From: Chitinophaga sp. H8
GTDB lineage: Bacteria; Bacteroidota; Bacteroidia; Chitinophagales; Chitinophagaceae
NCBI RefSeq assembly: GCF_040567655.1
Contig: NZ_JBEXAC010000002.1
Location: 2,754,906-2,818,905 of the forward strand
Direction: 5' to 3'
DNA: 64,000 nt
A program made the translations under genes and the position numbers. Shown here one piece after another: positions 17,856 to 26,521 of this stretch; the first letter of the stretch is position 1; each line of letters starts with the position of its first letter. Under the pieces are notes generated by a model. The model was not told the origin of the DNA. It saw nothing but the letters and a program-made list of their open reading frames with translations, and did no database searches.

Positions 17856-18035
17856 ATGTCAGACAACAAAACTAAAAAGGATGCCCGTGATCGCAATCAG
17901 GTGGCCGCAAACGAAAAGTATGAAGTGGATTACATTGCAAAAGAGCTTAACGTTTCACCAGAGCAGGTGATAAAAGCCATTCAAAAAGTTGGCAATGACC
18001 GGCACAAAATTATTATGGAATTGAAAGGGAAATAG
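17856..18035 (+). CDS. DUF3606 small protein
   Basis: A 59-residue frame from ATG 17856, 'MSDNKTKKDARDRNQVAANE', continuing 'YEVDYIAKELNVSPEQVIKA' and ending 'KLKGK'-like basic residues. The pattern of a short protein with 'YEVxYxxKxLxVSxEQxxxAxxKVG' is that of DUF3606. It follows ligD after 32 nt, so it is probably co-transcribed and may belong to stress or DNA-repair functions; the role is unknown. Confidence 0.75.
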   Translation: MSDNKTKKDARDRNQVAANEKYEVDYIAKELNVSPEQVIKAIQKVGNDRHKIIMELKGK

Positions 18036-18226
18036 CAATCAATCGTACAAGCAATACAGTGATGTTGCTTTTTGTTGGTCCCTAAAAGGTATAGTTCTGG
18101 TTATTGTCACAAAAAATGTACAACTTTCTGTGAGTTCGCTTTACCTTTAAGCAAGTATGATATTTCCTTTTGAAGAATTTGCTGATTAAAAAATTTGGGG
18201 TTAACAAGCAACAATGGATGAAAAGA

Positions 18227-18258
18227 CCGGCCTTTGATTCTTCTCAGGCTGGCTTTTT
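18227..18258 (+). terminator. Probable terminator downstream of the ligD operon
   Basis: CCGGCCT (18227-18233) pairs with AGGCTGG (18246-18252, one G-T pair), followed by CTTTTTAT. It lies 190 nt after the DUF3606 stop. Confidence 0.5.
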
Positions 18259-18329
18259 ATTCTCATTTGCAACTCATTGATCTTTTAGTTATAAATTCTT
18301 AGCTTTGATGTAAATCAACTTAAATTGCT

Positions 18330-18512
18330 ATGGAAAACCTAAACCCACAAGAGAATCCAGCTCAAAAGGAAAAAACGGTTACCAAGGAACTGGTTGAGAA
18401 AAGCAGAGAACTAAGGGAAAAAAGTAATTTGATCAAACAAAAACTGGAAGAATTAAAAGCCCAGGCAGATGCCTTTCTGCATCATAATGAGGATGAACAG
18501 GAAGTTCAATAG
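18330..18512 (+). CDS. Small coiled-coil protein
   Basis: A 60-residue, highly charged protein predicted to be one long helix ('KELVEKSRELREKSNLIKQK' heptad-like pattern) with an acidic C-terminus. ATG start, no signal peptide. Unrecognised; coding potential is judged from the regular helix pattern only. Confidence 0.45.
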   Translation: MENLNPQENPAQKEKTVTKELVEKSRELREKSNLIKQKLEELKAQADAFLHHNEDEQEVQ

Positions 18513-18657
18513 TTCATTATTTATACTTGTAACTTCAAAGTTAAAGATAAAGCCAAAATTTACTTTGTTCAGCTTCTCTACTTCATAGAGCAAGCATAAG
18601 TAATAAAATACAGGTTGCTCCACTTCATGTTTGTATACCATATAATAATTCCGTGGG

Positions 18658-18984
18658 TCAGGTTTTCCTGGTTGACGGTTTTGCAGCCGTTTTTTTAACG
18701 GCTGGTTTGCTGGTTTTAGAGTGTTTTTTCATGTCCTTTAAGGCCAGGGTCACGACCTGTTCAGGAGTGAGGTCAAATAAGTTGCCGATGATGATAAAGT
18801 CTTCTAATTTAAGATTTCCAGGATTGTAAATCTTATCGTGCATGGTGGCATATCGGCTGCCGGTATCGTTAATGAATTGAGTGATCGGGATCAGCTTGCG
18901 CATGAATATTTCCTGAAGGGAGGTAACGTTCCCTATTTCTACCAGTGGCCTTATAAAGTCGTATCTGCTTGTGCTATTGGGCAT
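18658..18984 (-). CDS. Small HTH-like DNA-binding protein with lysine-rich tail
   Basis: A 108-residue protein. Residues about 45-85 ('GSRYATMHDKIYNPGNLKLEDF' region and 'LFDLTPEQVVTLAL') resemble an XRE/Cro-type helix-turn-helix, although the match is by eye. The last 22 residues are Lys/Ala/Thr-rich ('KHSKTSKPAVKKTAAKPSTR'), typical of DNA-binding tails. It is transcribed away from the four phased direct repeats at 19039-19110 in the divergent promoter region, so it could bind them as an autoregulator (inference). Confidence 0.5.
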   Translation of the reverse strand: MPNSTSRYDFIRPLVEIGNVTSLQEIFMRKLIPITQFINDTGSRYATMHDKIYNPGNLKLEDFIIIGNLFDLTPEQVVTLALKDMKKHSKTSKPAVKKTAAKPSTRKT

Positions 18985-19038
18985 TCTTAGTTATTCGTTC
19001 TGCAAAATAGGTCTGATCGCCCTGAGATGCTACAATTT

Positions 19039-19110
19039 ATCGTTGATGTTTAATTATAATCGGAAATTGGTTATAAAATATCGGAAATGTCCTTGAATTA
19101 TCGGTGATGT
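19039..19110. repeat. Four helically phased direct repeats (operator or iteron-like)
   Basis: Repeats ATCGTTGATGT (19039), ATCGGAAATTG (19059), ATCGGAAATGT (19080) and ATCGGTGATGT (19100) are spaced 20, 21 and 20 bp apart, that is two helical turns. They lie in the divergent region between the HTH-like gene (minus) and the 92-residue gene (plus). A regulator or recombination-factor binding array is the likely role. Confidence 0.6.
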
Positions 19111-19206
19111 ATAGTATTTATGGTTATTTTCGTATATTGTAGTATCGAAAAAGCGCTTTAGGGAAGGTACTGGAAGCATGTACCCAGGTATAGAAGGAAG
19201 TTTTAA

Positions 19207-19220
19207 TAATTTGATCTGTA
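19207..19220 (+). promoter_or_regulatory. TAATTTGATCTGTA motif, copy 2
   Basis: Identical to the copies at 134-147 and 34894-34907; here it ends 20 nt before the ATG of the 92-residue gene. Promoter role inferred. Confidence 0.35.
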
Positions 19221-19240
19221 TTTAAGTAAACCCACAATCT

Positions 19241-19519
19241 ATGCGTAATATTTCTGCCACCCTAAATCTGGATGGTGTGCCGACTAAGGTTGTCGTTCGA
19301 AAAAAGCCACGGGAAAGACGATTTGAGGTGGTTGTCAACGGGCAGTTAAGCCAGTACGGTATTTCCGATGAAGATGAGGAGCTGATTTTCCTGGAGGGTA
19401 GCGCGCTGCTTCCCACGGTTTTCCTGCATATTCAGCGGATCATAGCCCAGTATTTTCCAAAAACCCGTGCCATTGATAAATTGAACCATGACAGCTACTC
19501 TAATTATGATGATTACTGA
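19241..19519 (+). CDS. Small hypothetical protein
   Basis: A 92-residue protein, N-terminal half beta-rich and basic ('VVRKKPRERRFEVVVNGQLSQ'), C-terminal half acidic and Tyr/Asp-rich. Not recognised. The gene sits behind the phased repeats and a copy of the TAATTTGATCTGTA motif, so its expression is probably regulated with the ICE. Confidence 0.5.
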   Translation: MRNISATLNLDGVPTKVVVRKKPRERRFEVVVNGQLSQYGISDEDEELIFLEGSALLPTVFLHIQRIIAQYFPKTRAIDKLNHDSYSNYDDY

Positions 19520-19717
19520 ACCGTTCCCAAAACTTAAGGAAGGTTTTACCGGAGGTGGGATGTATTGATCTTAACATCCGCACTTCCTATACCGGATGAT
19601 CAGTGCGGGCCTTATAAAAGAATGGTGTATCTTTAGGTTGATCCACAAATTTCAGCTTGGGGAGAAAATGCCTATACTATTCTAAGATCCCCTGATCTTT
19701 CATATTAAAAATTGAGG

Positions 19718-20239
19718 ATGGAGCAAACAGAATTTGATCAGGTTTTCCGTACCTATTTCGGGGCTTTGTGCCGCTATGCCCAAACCATAGTGGGCAACGA
19801 TACCGTTGCCGAAGATGTTGTGGAAGAAATGTTCGTTAAGATTTGGCAACATCGGAAGATCCCTATCAATAATATCCGGTCATATTTATACACCTCGACA
19901 CGTAATGCTTGTCTGGATCATCTTCGTTCGGCGGTAAACCGGATCATGATCACTGGGGAGCCGGATGAAGATACCTTACAGAGCGAACATCCTGAAATCG
20001 AAATGCTCAAAACCGAAGTGTATCGGCAACTGCTGGAGGCCATTGCCCAGTTGCCAGAGCGTTGCGGAAAGATCATTACCCTCTCTTACCTGGAAGGTCT
20101 GCCTTCAAAAGATATTGGCGCCCAAATGAACATTAGTATCGGTACGGTGGACAGCCAAAAGTTCCGCGGACTTCAGCGCTTGCGTAAGCTGCTATCCAAT
20201 GGGGCACTCCAATTATTGATGTCCCTCATGGCGGGTTAA
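19718..20239 (+). CDS. ECF RNA polymerase sigma factor (cassette A)
   Basis: A 173-residue ECF sigma factor: region 2 'FRTYFGALCRYAQTIVGN' through 'FVKIWQHRK', region 4 'LPERCGKIITLSYLEGL' and 'GTVDSQKFRGLQRLRKLL'. The ATG at 19718 (MEQTEF) is preferred over the TTG at 19712. It is followed by a FecR-type anti-sigma factor and SusC/SusD genes, so it probably activates that transport operon after a signal from the TonB receptor. Confidence 0.9.
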   Translation: MEQTEFDQVFRTYFGALCRYAQTIVGNDTVAEDVVEEMFVKIWQHRKIPINNIRSYLYTSTRNACLDHLRSAVNRIMITGEPDEDTLQSEHPEIEMLKTEVYRQLLEAIAQLPERCGKIITLSYLEGLPSKDIGAQMNISIGTVDSQKFRGLQRLRKLLSNGALQLLMSLMAG

Positions 20240-20320
20240 TCTACCCGAAAAAAATATTTTTGAGTTCCTGTAAAGATTTTGCCCCCTTTTTACGTCTTAA
20301 TAGTAAACAGCCAGTCTAAT

Positions 20321-21520
20321 ATGTCTGATCAATTCGATTTTGGTGCCCTTGCAGACGCTTTGGTACGGGATTTAGAAGGTGTTGCCAGTGGGCAGGACCA
20401 TCTGATGATTGAAAAATGGCTTCATTTAGACCCTAACAATAAAAAATTGTACCTGGAGCTAAAGGCGAAAAAGGATGCTACTGCAATCTTTCAGAGCATT
20501 GCTGGCTTTCAGACTGAAGCTGCCCTGAGCCGTGTTCATCAAAAAACAGCGTTGATCAGAAGAAACAAAGTGAGGCGCATTATTGCCTATAGTACAGCCG
20601 TAGCGGCGGCTACCGTGCTGATCATGGGGTTAACGGGAGTAATCAGGTTATCGCGGAAATCTACAACACAGCAGAAAATGATCGCATCCACAGCAGAAAT
20701 AGGGCCGGCAGTGCGCAGGGCACAATTGATACTTCCCGGTGGCGCTATTCTGCCTTTGGTGCCTTCGCGGGATAGTGCTTTTAACCGCGGGGGGGCGAAC
20801 GTTAAAGTTTCCGGCGATGCTATGAGTTACCTGGGGCAAACAGACCTGGAAAAGGTGATTCAAAAAGTGTTCACGCCTAATGGAACGACGTTTAAAATGG
20901 CGTTGAGCGATGGCACGCAGGTTTGGTTAAATGCAGGTTCCTGGGTAAAGTTCCCGGCGAAGTTTTCGAAGTCACAGCGGCTTGTTGAGGTGAGTGGAGA
21001 GGTCTATTTTGAGGTAGCCTCTGAGCCGGGCAGGCCGTTTGTGGTAACAGCCGGGGGGACGCAGGTTCAGGTGCTGGGCACGGCATTTAACCTTCGGGCT
21101 TACGCTCCGCAGTCACTGGTGACCACAACACTTCTTCGGGGGGCGGTGCAGGTCGGTCCTTTGGCAGGTAAGCAATTTATCCGCCTTTCCGCCGGGGAGC
21201 AGGCTGTTAGTTCAGGGGAACAAGTACCGCAAAAGCTTACCCTTGATGCAGGTGAATTAAGGCAGGTAAGCGGATGGAGATCACAGCGCTTTATATTTAA
21301 AGGGACTAAAGTCAGGGAAGTTTTAGAAGAGATCGCGCGGTGGTATGATGTAGAGGTAGTCTATGAGCAGGGTTTCAATGGTGAGGAACGCTACCACGGG
21401 GAAATCAGCCGGGAGGTGTCCTTAAATAAGTTGTGTTCCATGTTAGAAACTACCGGGGCGGCACATTTGCAGATTCAGGGCCGTAAACTGCTGGCAGGGC
21501 CGGTATCTACTCAGAGATAA
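20321..21520 (+). CDS. FecR-type anti-sigma factor (cassette A)
   Basis: The ATG at 20321 ('MSDQFDFGALADALVRDLEG', 399 residues) is the probable start. There is a transmembrane helix ('IIAYSTAVAAATVLIMGL', about residues 87-105), a periplasmic FecR domain with 'LSDGTQVWLNAGSWVKFP' and 'VEVSGEVYFEVA', and a C-terminal DUF4974 domain ('VLEEIARWYDVEVVYE'). This matches the anti-sigma regulators of Bacteroidota TonB systems, which hold the ECF sigma factor until the receptor signals. Confidence 0.92.
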   Translation: MSDQFDFGALADALVRDLEGVASGQDHLMIEKWLHLDPNNKKLYLELKAKKDATAIFQSIAGFQTEAALSRVHQKTALIRRNKVRRIIAYSTAVAAATVLIMGLTGVIRLSRKSTTQQKMIASTAEIGPAVRRAQLILPGGAILPLVPSRDSAFNRGGANVKVSGDAMSYLGQTDLEKVIQKVFTPNGTTFKMALSDGTQVWLNAGSWVKFPAKFSKSQRLVEVSGEVYFEVASEPGRPFVVTAGGTQVQVLGTAFNLRAYAPQSLVTTTLLRGAVQVGPLAGKQFIRLSAGEQAVSSGEQVPQKLTLDAGELRQVSGWRSQRFIFKGTKVREVLEEIARWYDVEVVYEQGFNGEERYHGEISREVSLNKLCSMLETTGAAHLQIQGRKLLAGPVSTQR

Positions 21521-21580
21521 ATACAACAGCACAGCCAATTTCAAGTCTTGCGGTAAATCCGCAAATCAGAAACATTACGT

Positions 21581-24500
21581 ATGCACAAAAAAATCACGAA
21601 AAGTTCGGGACAGGGGCTGCTATGCCTATTTTTAAGCAAAACCATCATCGTATTAGCGTTATTGGTTTTATCATTCCATAGGGGCCAGGGACAATCCCCT
21701 ACAGTGTTCACCATCCATGTCCAGGCTGTCCGACTGGAAAAGGTGTTTGAATTGATCGAGCAGCAGAGCAGTTACCGGGTGATGTACCTGGAAAAGCACC
21801 TCAATAATTTGGGACTGGTCACCCTAAAGTTAAAGGATGCGACATTGGTGCAGGTTTTGGACAAGGCATTGAAAGACCAGCCAATTACCTATACTATTGA
21901 AGAGCAGTCTATATTAATCCGGCCTTTTACGCCATCTATAAAAACCTCCGGTGAAGAAAATCCCGGCAAGGATACCTCCGTGGTATCTGGCCGGGTGACT
22001 TCAACGGAAGGGATGCCGCTGGTGGGGGCAACGTTAAAGGTCGAAGGCACTTTAATTGGGGCTACTACGGATGAAAAGGGACAATTTAAAATTATAAGCG
22101 GCAGTGTTCTTAATGGTTATTTATTGGTATCCTATGTGGGTTTTCACCCGCTAAGGATTAAGCTGCCGCTTTCTGGCAAGAAAGAGATAGACCTTGTACT
22201 CCGTGCGGGTGAAACTGCCTTGCGTTCTGTGGATGTCGTATCTAACGGATACCAGAAAATACCTGTGGAAAGGTCTACAGGCAGTTTTGTTGTGGTGGGG
22301 GAAAAATTGTTTAACAGGAATACGGGCAGCACCGTAGTGGAACATCTTGACGGGATCGTAAACGCGCTTCAGATGGATCAAAGGAATGGGGCCACTACCC
22401 TTCGGGTTAGGGGGCTAAGTACTTTGAATAGTGGGCTTACCTCACCACTGGTGATATTAGATCACTTTCCCTATTCAGGGGATATTGCGGATATTAATCC
22501 AAATGACATACAGGATGTCAGCGTGTTACGCGATGCGGCTGCAACCAGCATTTGGGGGGCAAGGGCAGGAAATGGCGTGATTGTGATCTCGACAAAAAAA
22601 GGGAGGTACAATCAGCCCCTTAAAACCTCTTTCAACAGCAATCTGAGCTTGCAGCAAAAACCAGATTTATTTTACTATCCGCAGATGGCTTCCACGGATT
22701 TCATTAACGTGGAACAGTACCTGTTCGGGCAGGGCTTTTACGAAAATGACCTCAGCAACGGTACCGACCGTCCGCTGGTATCCCCGGTCATTGAAATTTT
22801 GCAACAACAGGCCGAAGGTAAGCTGGATGCGGCGCAGGCCAAAGCCCAAATTGACAAATTGCGCGGCTATGATTCCAGGCAGGATTTTAAAAAATATATT
22901 TATCAAAATGCCTTTAAACAGCAGTATGCCATTAACCTTAATGGTGGTGGGGAAAGGTTAAATTATTTATTCTCGGCAGGATATGACCGCAACACTTCTA
23001 ATCTGGTGGGCAACAATACCCAACGCTATACCCTTCGGTCAATAAATACGTACATGCCGGTAAAAAACCTGGAGTTTGAGGCCGGGGTTACCTATACGCA
23101 GAATGCTTCGGACCAAAACAACATCTTTAATTATCCATTCAGCAGTGTTGGTGGCGGAAAATCAGGTTTACCACCCTACGTGCGCCTGGCGGATGATCAG
23201 GGGCGTGCGCTGGCGGTTCCCAAAAACTATAGAAGTGCTTTTACCGATACAGCCGGAGGGGGCAAGTTATTAAGCTGGAATTATGTTCCCCTTCAGGAAA
23301 TCAGAGAAGCTGATAACCATATTAGTTCGCAGGACCTGCTCCTAAATTTGGGAGCCAAATATCAATACAGACCTTTTTTATCGCTGGAAATAAAATACCA
23401 GTACGAGCATCAAGGCATCAACAACAGGAACTATAATAACCCTCAAACCTATTTCTCGCGTAACCTGATCAACAGGTATACGCAGATGGATGGCTCAGAT
23501 TTAAGTTACATGGTTCCAAACGGTGGGATTTTGATTTTGAGTGACGGGGAAATGAACAGTCAGAAATTACGGGGGCAGATGAATTTCAATCAAACCTGGA
23601 AGGGCGTGCATACCATTGCTGCCCTTGCTGGTGCAGAACTCAATGAAGTCCATACAACAGGGCATACGGGTGCCACTTATGGATATAGCGGGGATAACCT
23701 GACCTTCAGCAATGTTGACCTGGTACATCCCTATCCCATATGGGCAGGGCTTGACGGCGACCAGCAGATCCCGACATTCAACAGCTTTAGCGATGTGTTG
23801 AACCGTTTTGTATCGGTCTACGGCAACATCTCCTATAGCTATGCTGACCGGTATACATTAACTGCAAGTGTGCGGAAGGATGCGTCGAATTTGTTTGGGG
23901 TGAAGACCAACCAAAAGGGTGTCCCTTTATGGTCAGCGGGGGCGGCATGGAACGTGAGCAAGGAAGAATTTTATCATGTTGAAGCATTGCCGGTATTGCG
24001 TTTAAGGGGAACCTATGGTTTTCAGGGCAATGTGAATAATAACGCTACTGCCTATACCACTATACAATATTTTTCAGGCATAGACTTTACACATTTGAAT
24101 TACGCGCCGATCAATACGCCTCCCAACCCTTCGTTGCGATGGGAAAAAGTAAGTCAGTTGAATTTGGGCCTTGACTTTTCCGGCAAAGGGGGAATAGTCT
24201 CTGGAAGCGTGGAGTATTACCGTAAAAAGAGCAAAGATATTCTCAGTTATATTCCCATTGATCCTACGACGGGCTTTGGACTTACCTTATTAAATACAGC
24301 AAGGTTAAAGGCCGCGGGCGTGGATGTGCAGCTGACGAGCAAAAATCTCCAATTTTCAAAACTCAAATGGGAAACCAGTTATTTGTTCAGTTATGTTCAA
24401 AATACCGTCACAGAGTATTACAACCAGCTACCCAATGCGAGTGAATATGTTGGGGATGGACTGAGGTTAAATCCGGTACCCGGCAAGGCACCCTATGCGA

Positions 24501-25117
24501 TCTATAGTTACCGGTGGGCGGGGCTTGATCCTAAAACAGGTGATCCGCAAGGTTACCTCAATGGTGAGGTGAGTAAAGATTACAGTTCAATTTTAAATGA
24601 TTCCATTGCACATGCAAAATACCACGGGTCAGCCGTTCCGCTTTATTTTGGAGCTTTACGCAACACCTTTAGCTTTCAAAACTGGTCGCTTTCGGTGAAC
24701 ATCAAATATGAGTTTGATTTTTATTTCCGTAAAAGTACGATCAGTTACAGCCGCTTGTTTAACCAATGGGTCGGACATAGTGATTACAGTGCCCGCTGGC
24801 AGAACCCCGGTGATGAGAAGCATACAAGTGTCCCTTCGATGAATTACCCGGCGGATGCCAACCGGGACGCATTTTATGCAGGCTCAGAGGCTACGGTATA
24901 CAAAGGGGATAACATCAGGCTTCAGGACATCCGCTTGGCTTACGACTGGAACATTAAAAGAGAAAGAGGGGCTTTCACGCGGTTGAACATCTATGCTTAT
25001 GTAAGTAACCTGGGGATACTGTGGAAGGCCAACAAAGCGGGAATAGACCCGGATTATGCCACCTCCGTGTATCCACCTGCAAAGTCCTTTACCATCGGGC
25101 TGAGCGGAACTTTTTAA
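21581..25117 (+). CDS. SusC/RagA-type TonB-dependent transporter with STN domain (cassette A)
   Basis: The 1178-residue protein has a signal peptide, an STN domain (about residues 55-110, the part that talks to FecR), a carboxypeptidase-regulatory-like domain (about 133-215), a plug ('LDGIVNALQMDQRNGATTLR' to 'VIVISTKKGRY', about 230-345) and a long beta-barrel ending 'SFTIGLSGTF'. The STN domain marks it as a sigma/anti-sigma-regulated transducer. It forms an outer-membrane complex with the SusD lipoprotein encoded 18 nt downstream. Its substrate is not evident: no glycoside hydrolases are nearby. Confidence 0.95.
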   Translation: MHKKITKSSGQGLLCLFLSKTIIVLALLVLSFHRGQGQSPTVFTIHVQAVRLEKVFELIEQQSSYRVMYLEKHLNNLGLVTLKLKDATLVQVLDKALKDQPITYTIEEQSILIRPFTPSIKTSGEENPGKDTSVVSGRVTSTEGMPLVGATLKVEGTLIGATTDEKGQFKIISGSVLNGYLLVSYVGFHPLRIKLPLSGKKEIDLVLRAGETALRSVDVVSNGYQKIPVERSTGSFVVVGEKLFNRNTGSTVVEHLDGIVNALQMDQRNGATTLRVRGLSTLNSGLTSPLVILDHFPYSGDIADINPNDIQDVSVLRDAAATSIWGARAGNGVIVISTKKGRYNQPLKTSFNSNLSLQQKPDLFYYPQMASTDFINVEQYLFGQGFYENDLSNGTDRPLVSPVIEILQQQAEGKLDAAQAKAQIDKLRGYDSRQDFKKYIYQNAFKQQYAINLNGGGERLNYLFSAGYDRNTSNLVGNNTQRYTLRSINTYMPVKNLEFEAGVTYTQNASDQNNIFNYPFSSVGGGKSGLPPYVRLADDQGRALAVPKNYRSAFTDTAGGGKLLSWNYVPLQEIREADNHISSQDLLLNLGAKYQYRPFLSLEIKYQYEHQGINNRNYNNPQTYFSRNLINRYTQMDGSDLSYMVPNGGILILSDGEMNSQKLRGQMNFNQTWKGVHTIAALAGAELNEVHTTGHTGATYGYSGDNLTFSNVDLVHPYPIWAGLDGDQQIPTFNSFSDVLNRFVSVYGNISYSYADRYTLTASVRKDASNLFGVKTNQKGVPLWSAGAAWNVSKEEFYHVEALPVLRLRGTYGFQGNVNNNATAYTTIQYFSGIDFTHLNYAPINTPPNPSLRWEKVSQLNLGLDFSGKGGIVSGSVEYYRKKSKDILSYIPIDPTTGFGLTLLNTARLKAAGVDVQLTSKNLQFSKLKWETSYLFSYVQNTVTEYYNQLPNASEYVGDGLRLNPVPGKAPYAIYSYRWAGLDPKTGDPQGYLNGEVSKDYSSILNDSIAHAKYHGSAVPLYFGALRNTFSFQNWSLSVNIKYEFDFYFRKSTISYSRLFNQWVGHSDYSARWQNPGDEKHTSVPSMNYPADANRDAFYAGSEATVYKGDNIRLQDIRLAYDWNIKRERGAFTRLNIYAYVSNLGILWKANKAGIDPDYATSVYPPAKSFTIGLSGTF

Positions 25118-25135
25118 GCCAATAAAAACACATTT

Positions 25136-26521
25136 ATGCAAACAACGAAATGTAACTATATAACGCTTTATTTCTTAGTCCTGCTTCCTTTATTACTGGG
25201 TTTGTCTGCCTGTAAGAAATACCTGGAAGCACCGTCTGATAAGTCGCTGGTTGTGCCTACCACATTGGATGATATGCAGGCGATGCTGGATTATAACAGT
25301 ATTCTCAATACAATTGAACCTGTGATGTCTGAGGTGGCCTCTGATAATTATTATTTAAAGGCGGCCAATTATAGCAATTTAAACATCAACGTGAGGAACA
25401 ACTATGCCTGGGCGCCAAAAGCGGAATATTTATATGATTGGACTGGGGCCTACACGGTTGTACTTTATGGAAATGTAATCCTGGATAATATTGACCGTAT
25501 ACAGAAAGACGCGGCAAATACGACCCGTTGGAACACGATCAAGGGGAGTGCTTTATTCTTCAGGGCACATGCTTTTTACAATGTTGCCGGGCAATTTTGC
25601 AAAGCTTACACCCCTACAACTGCCGCTGAGGACTTAGGTATTGTACTCCGGTTAAGCTCAGATGTAAATGCGCCATCGGTGCGCTCGTCGATGGCGGAGA
25701 GTTATGCACGGATCATCGAAGATTTAAAACAAGCGGCCAGTTTGTTACCACTTACCACGGCTTATCTGACCAGACCGGATAAAGCTGCGGCATATGGCGA
25801 TTTGGCCAGAACATATCTGGTCATGGGGGATTATCAGAGTGCCTTGTTGTATGCAGATTCCTGCTTAATGCTGCATCCTGCGGTTTTAGATTTCAACGAC
25901 TTAAATCCTGCGCTGGCAGGGCCTGTTCCCTCTTTTAATGCGGAGGTGATCTTTCATACCACCACAGGAGGGGTTACCGCCCTGGCACAAAATGCGGCAA
26001 GGGTTGATTCAGTGCTTTATGATTCCTATGAGGAAAATGATCTCAGGAAAAGCATCTTCTTTAAGACCAACAGTGATGGAACACACGCCTTTAAGGGGAC
26101 TTTTGACGGAACTTTTACGCCAGGAAAAAGCGCTTGTTTTACCGGCCTAACTTCCGGGGAAATGCTGCTTGTTAAATCGGAATGCCTGGCCAGGCTCGGT
26201 CAGGGTGATCAGGCACTAAGTACCCTTAAAACCCTAATGGATCTAAGGTTCAAGCGGGGAACCTATACCACTCCTGTGGTTAGCAGCGCAGATGATGCTT
26301 TACTGCTGATACTAAATGAGCGCCGTAAGGAACTGATATTCCGTAGCCGAAGATGGCAGGATTTAAAAAGGTTAAATAAAGAAGCGCGGTTTGCCACCAC
26401 GTTGACCAGGGTAATCGGTGACCAGGTGTATACCCTGGCACCAAATGATTCACGGTATGCAATGCTGATCCCATCCTCAGTGATAGGGTTATCTCAAATA
26501 CCACAAAATAGTAGACCATGA
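25136..26521 (+). CDS. SusD/RagB-type surface lipoprotein (cassette A)
   Basis: A 461-residue lipoprotein (lipobox cysteine in 'LLGLSACKKYLE', C26) with the SusD/RagB pattern: N-terminal 'YLEAPSDKSLVVPTTLDDMQ', a TPR-like helical body including 'GSALFFRAHAFYNVAGQF', and C-terminal 'ILNERRKELIFRSRRWQDLKRL'. It caps the SusC barrel and binds the ligand outside the cell. It overlaps the following thioredoxin-like gene by 4 bp (ATGA), so the two are translationally coupled. Confidence 0.93.
   Translation: MQTTKCNYITLYFLVLLPLLLGLSACKKYLEAPSDKSLVVPTTLDDMQAMLDYNSILNTIEPVMSEVASDNYYLKAANYSNLNINVRNNYAWAPKAEYLYDWTGAYTVVLYGNVILDNIDRIQKDAANTTRWNTIKGSALFFRAHAFYNVAGQFCKAYTPTTAAEDLGIVLRLSSDVNAPSVRSSMAESYARIIEDLKQAASLLPLTTAYLTRPDKAAAYGDLARTYLVMGDYQSALLYADSCLMLHPAVLDFNDLNPALAGPVPSFNAEVIFHTTTGGVTALAQNAARVDSVLYDSYEENDLRKSIFFKTNSDGTHAFKGTFDGTFTPGKSACFTGLTSGEMLLVKSECLARLGQGDQALSTLKTLMDLRFKRGTYTTPVVSSADDALLLILNERRKELIFRSRRWQDLKRLNKEARFATTLTRVIGDQVYTLAPNDSRYAMLIPSSVIGLSQIPQNSRP

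Noticed and set aside
21581..26521. Cassette A as a polysaccharide utilisation locus
   Set aside because: SusC/SusD are present but no glycoside hydrolase, lyase, sulfatase or sugar-sensing regulator is nearby; the partners are redox and peptide genes.
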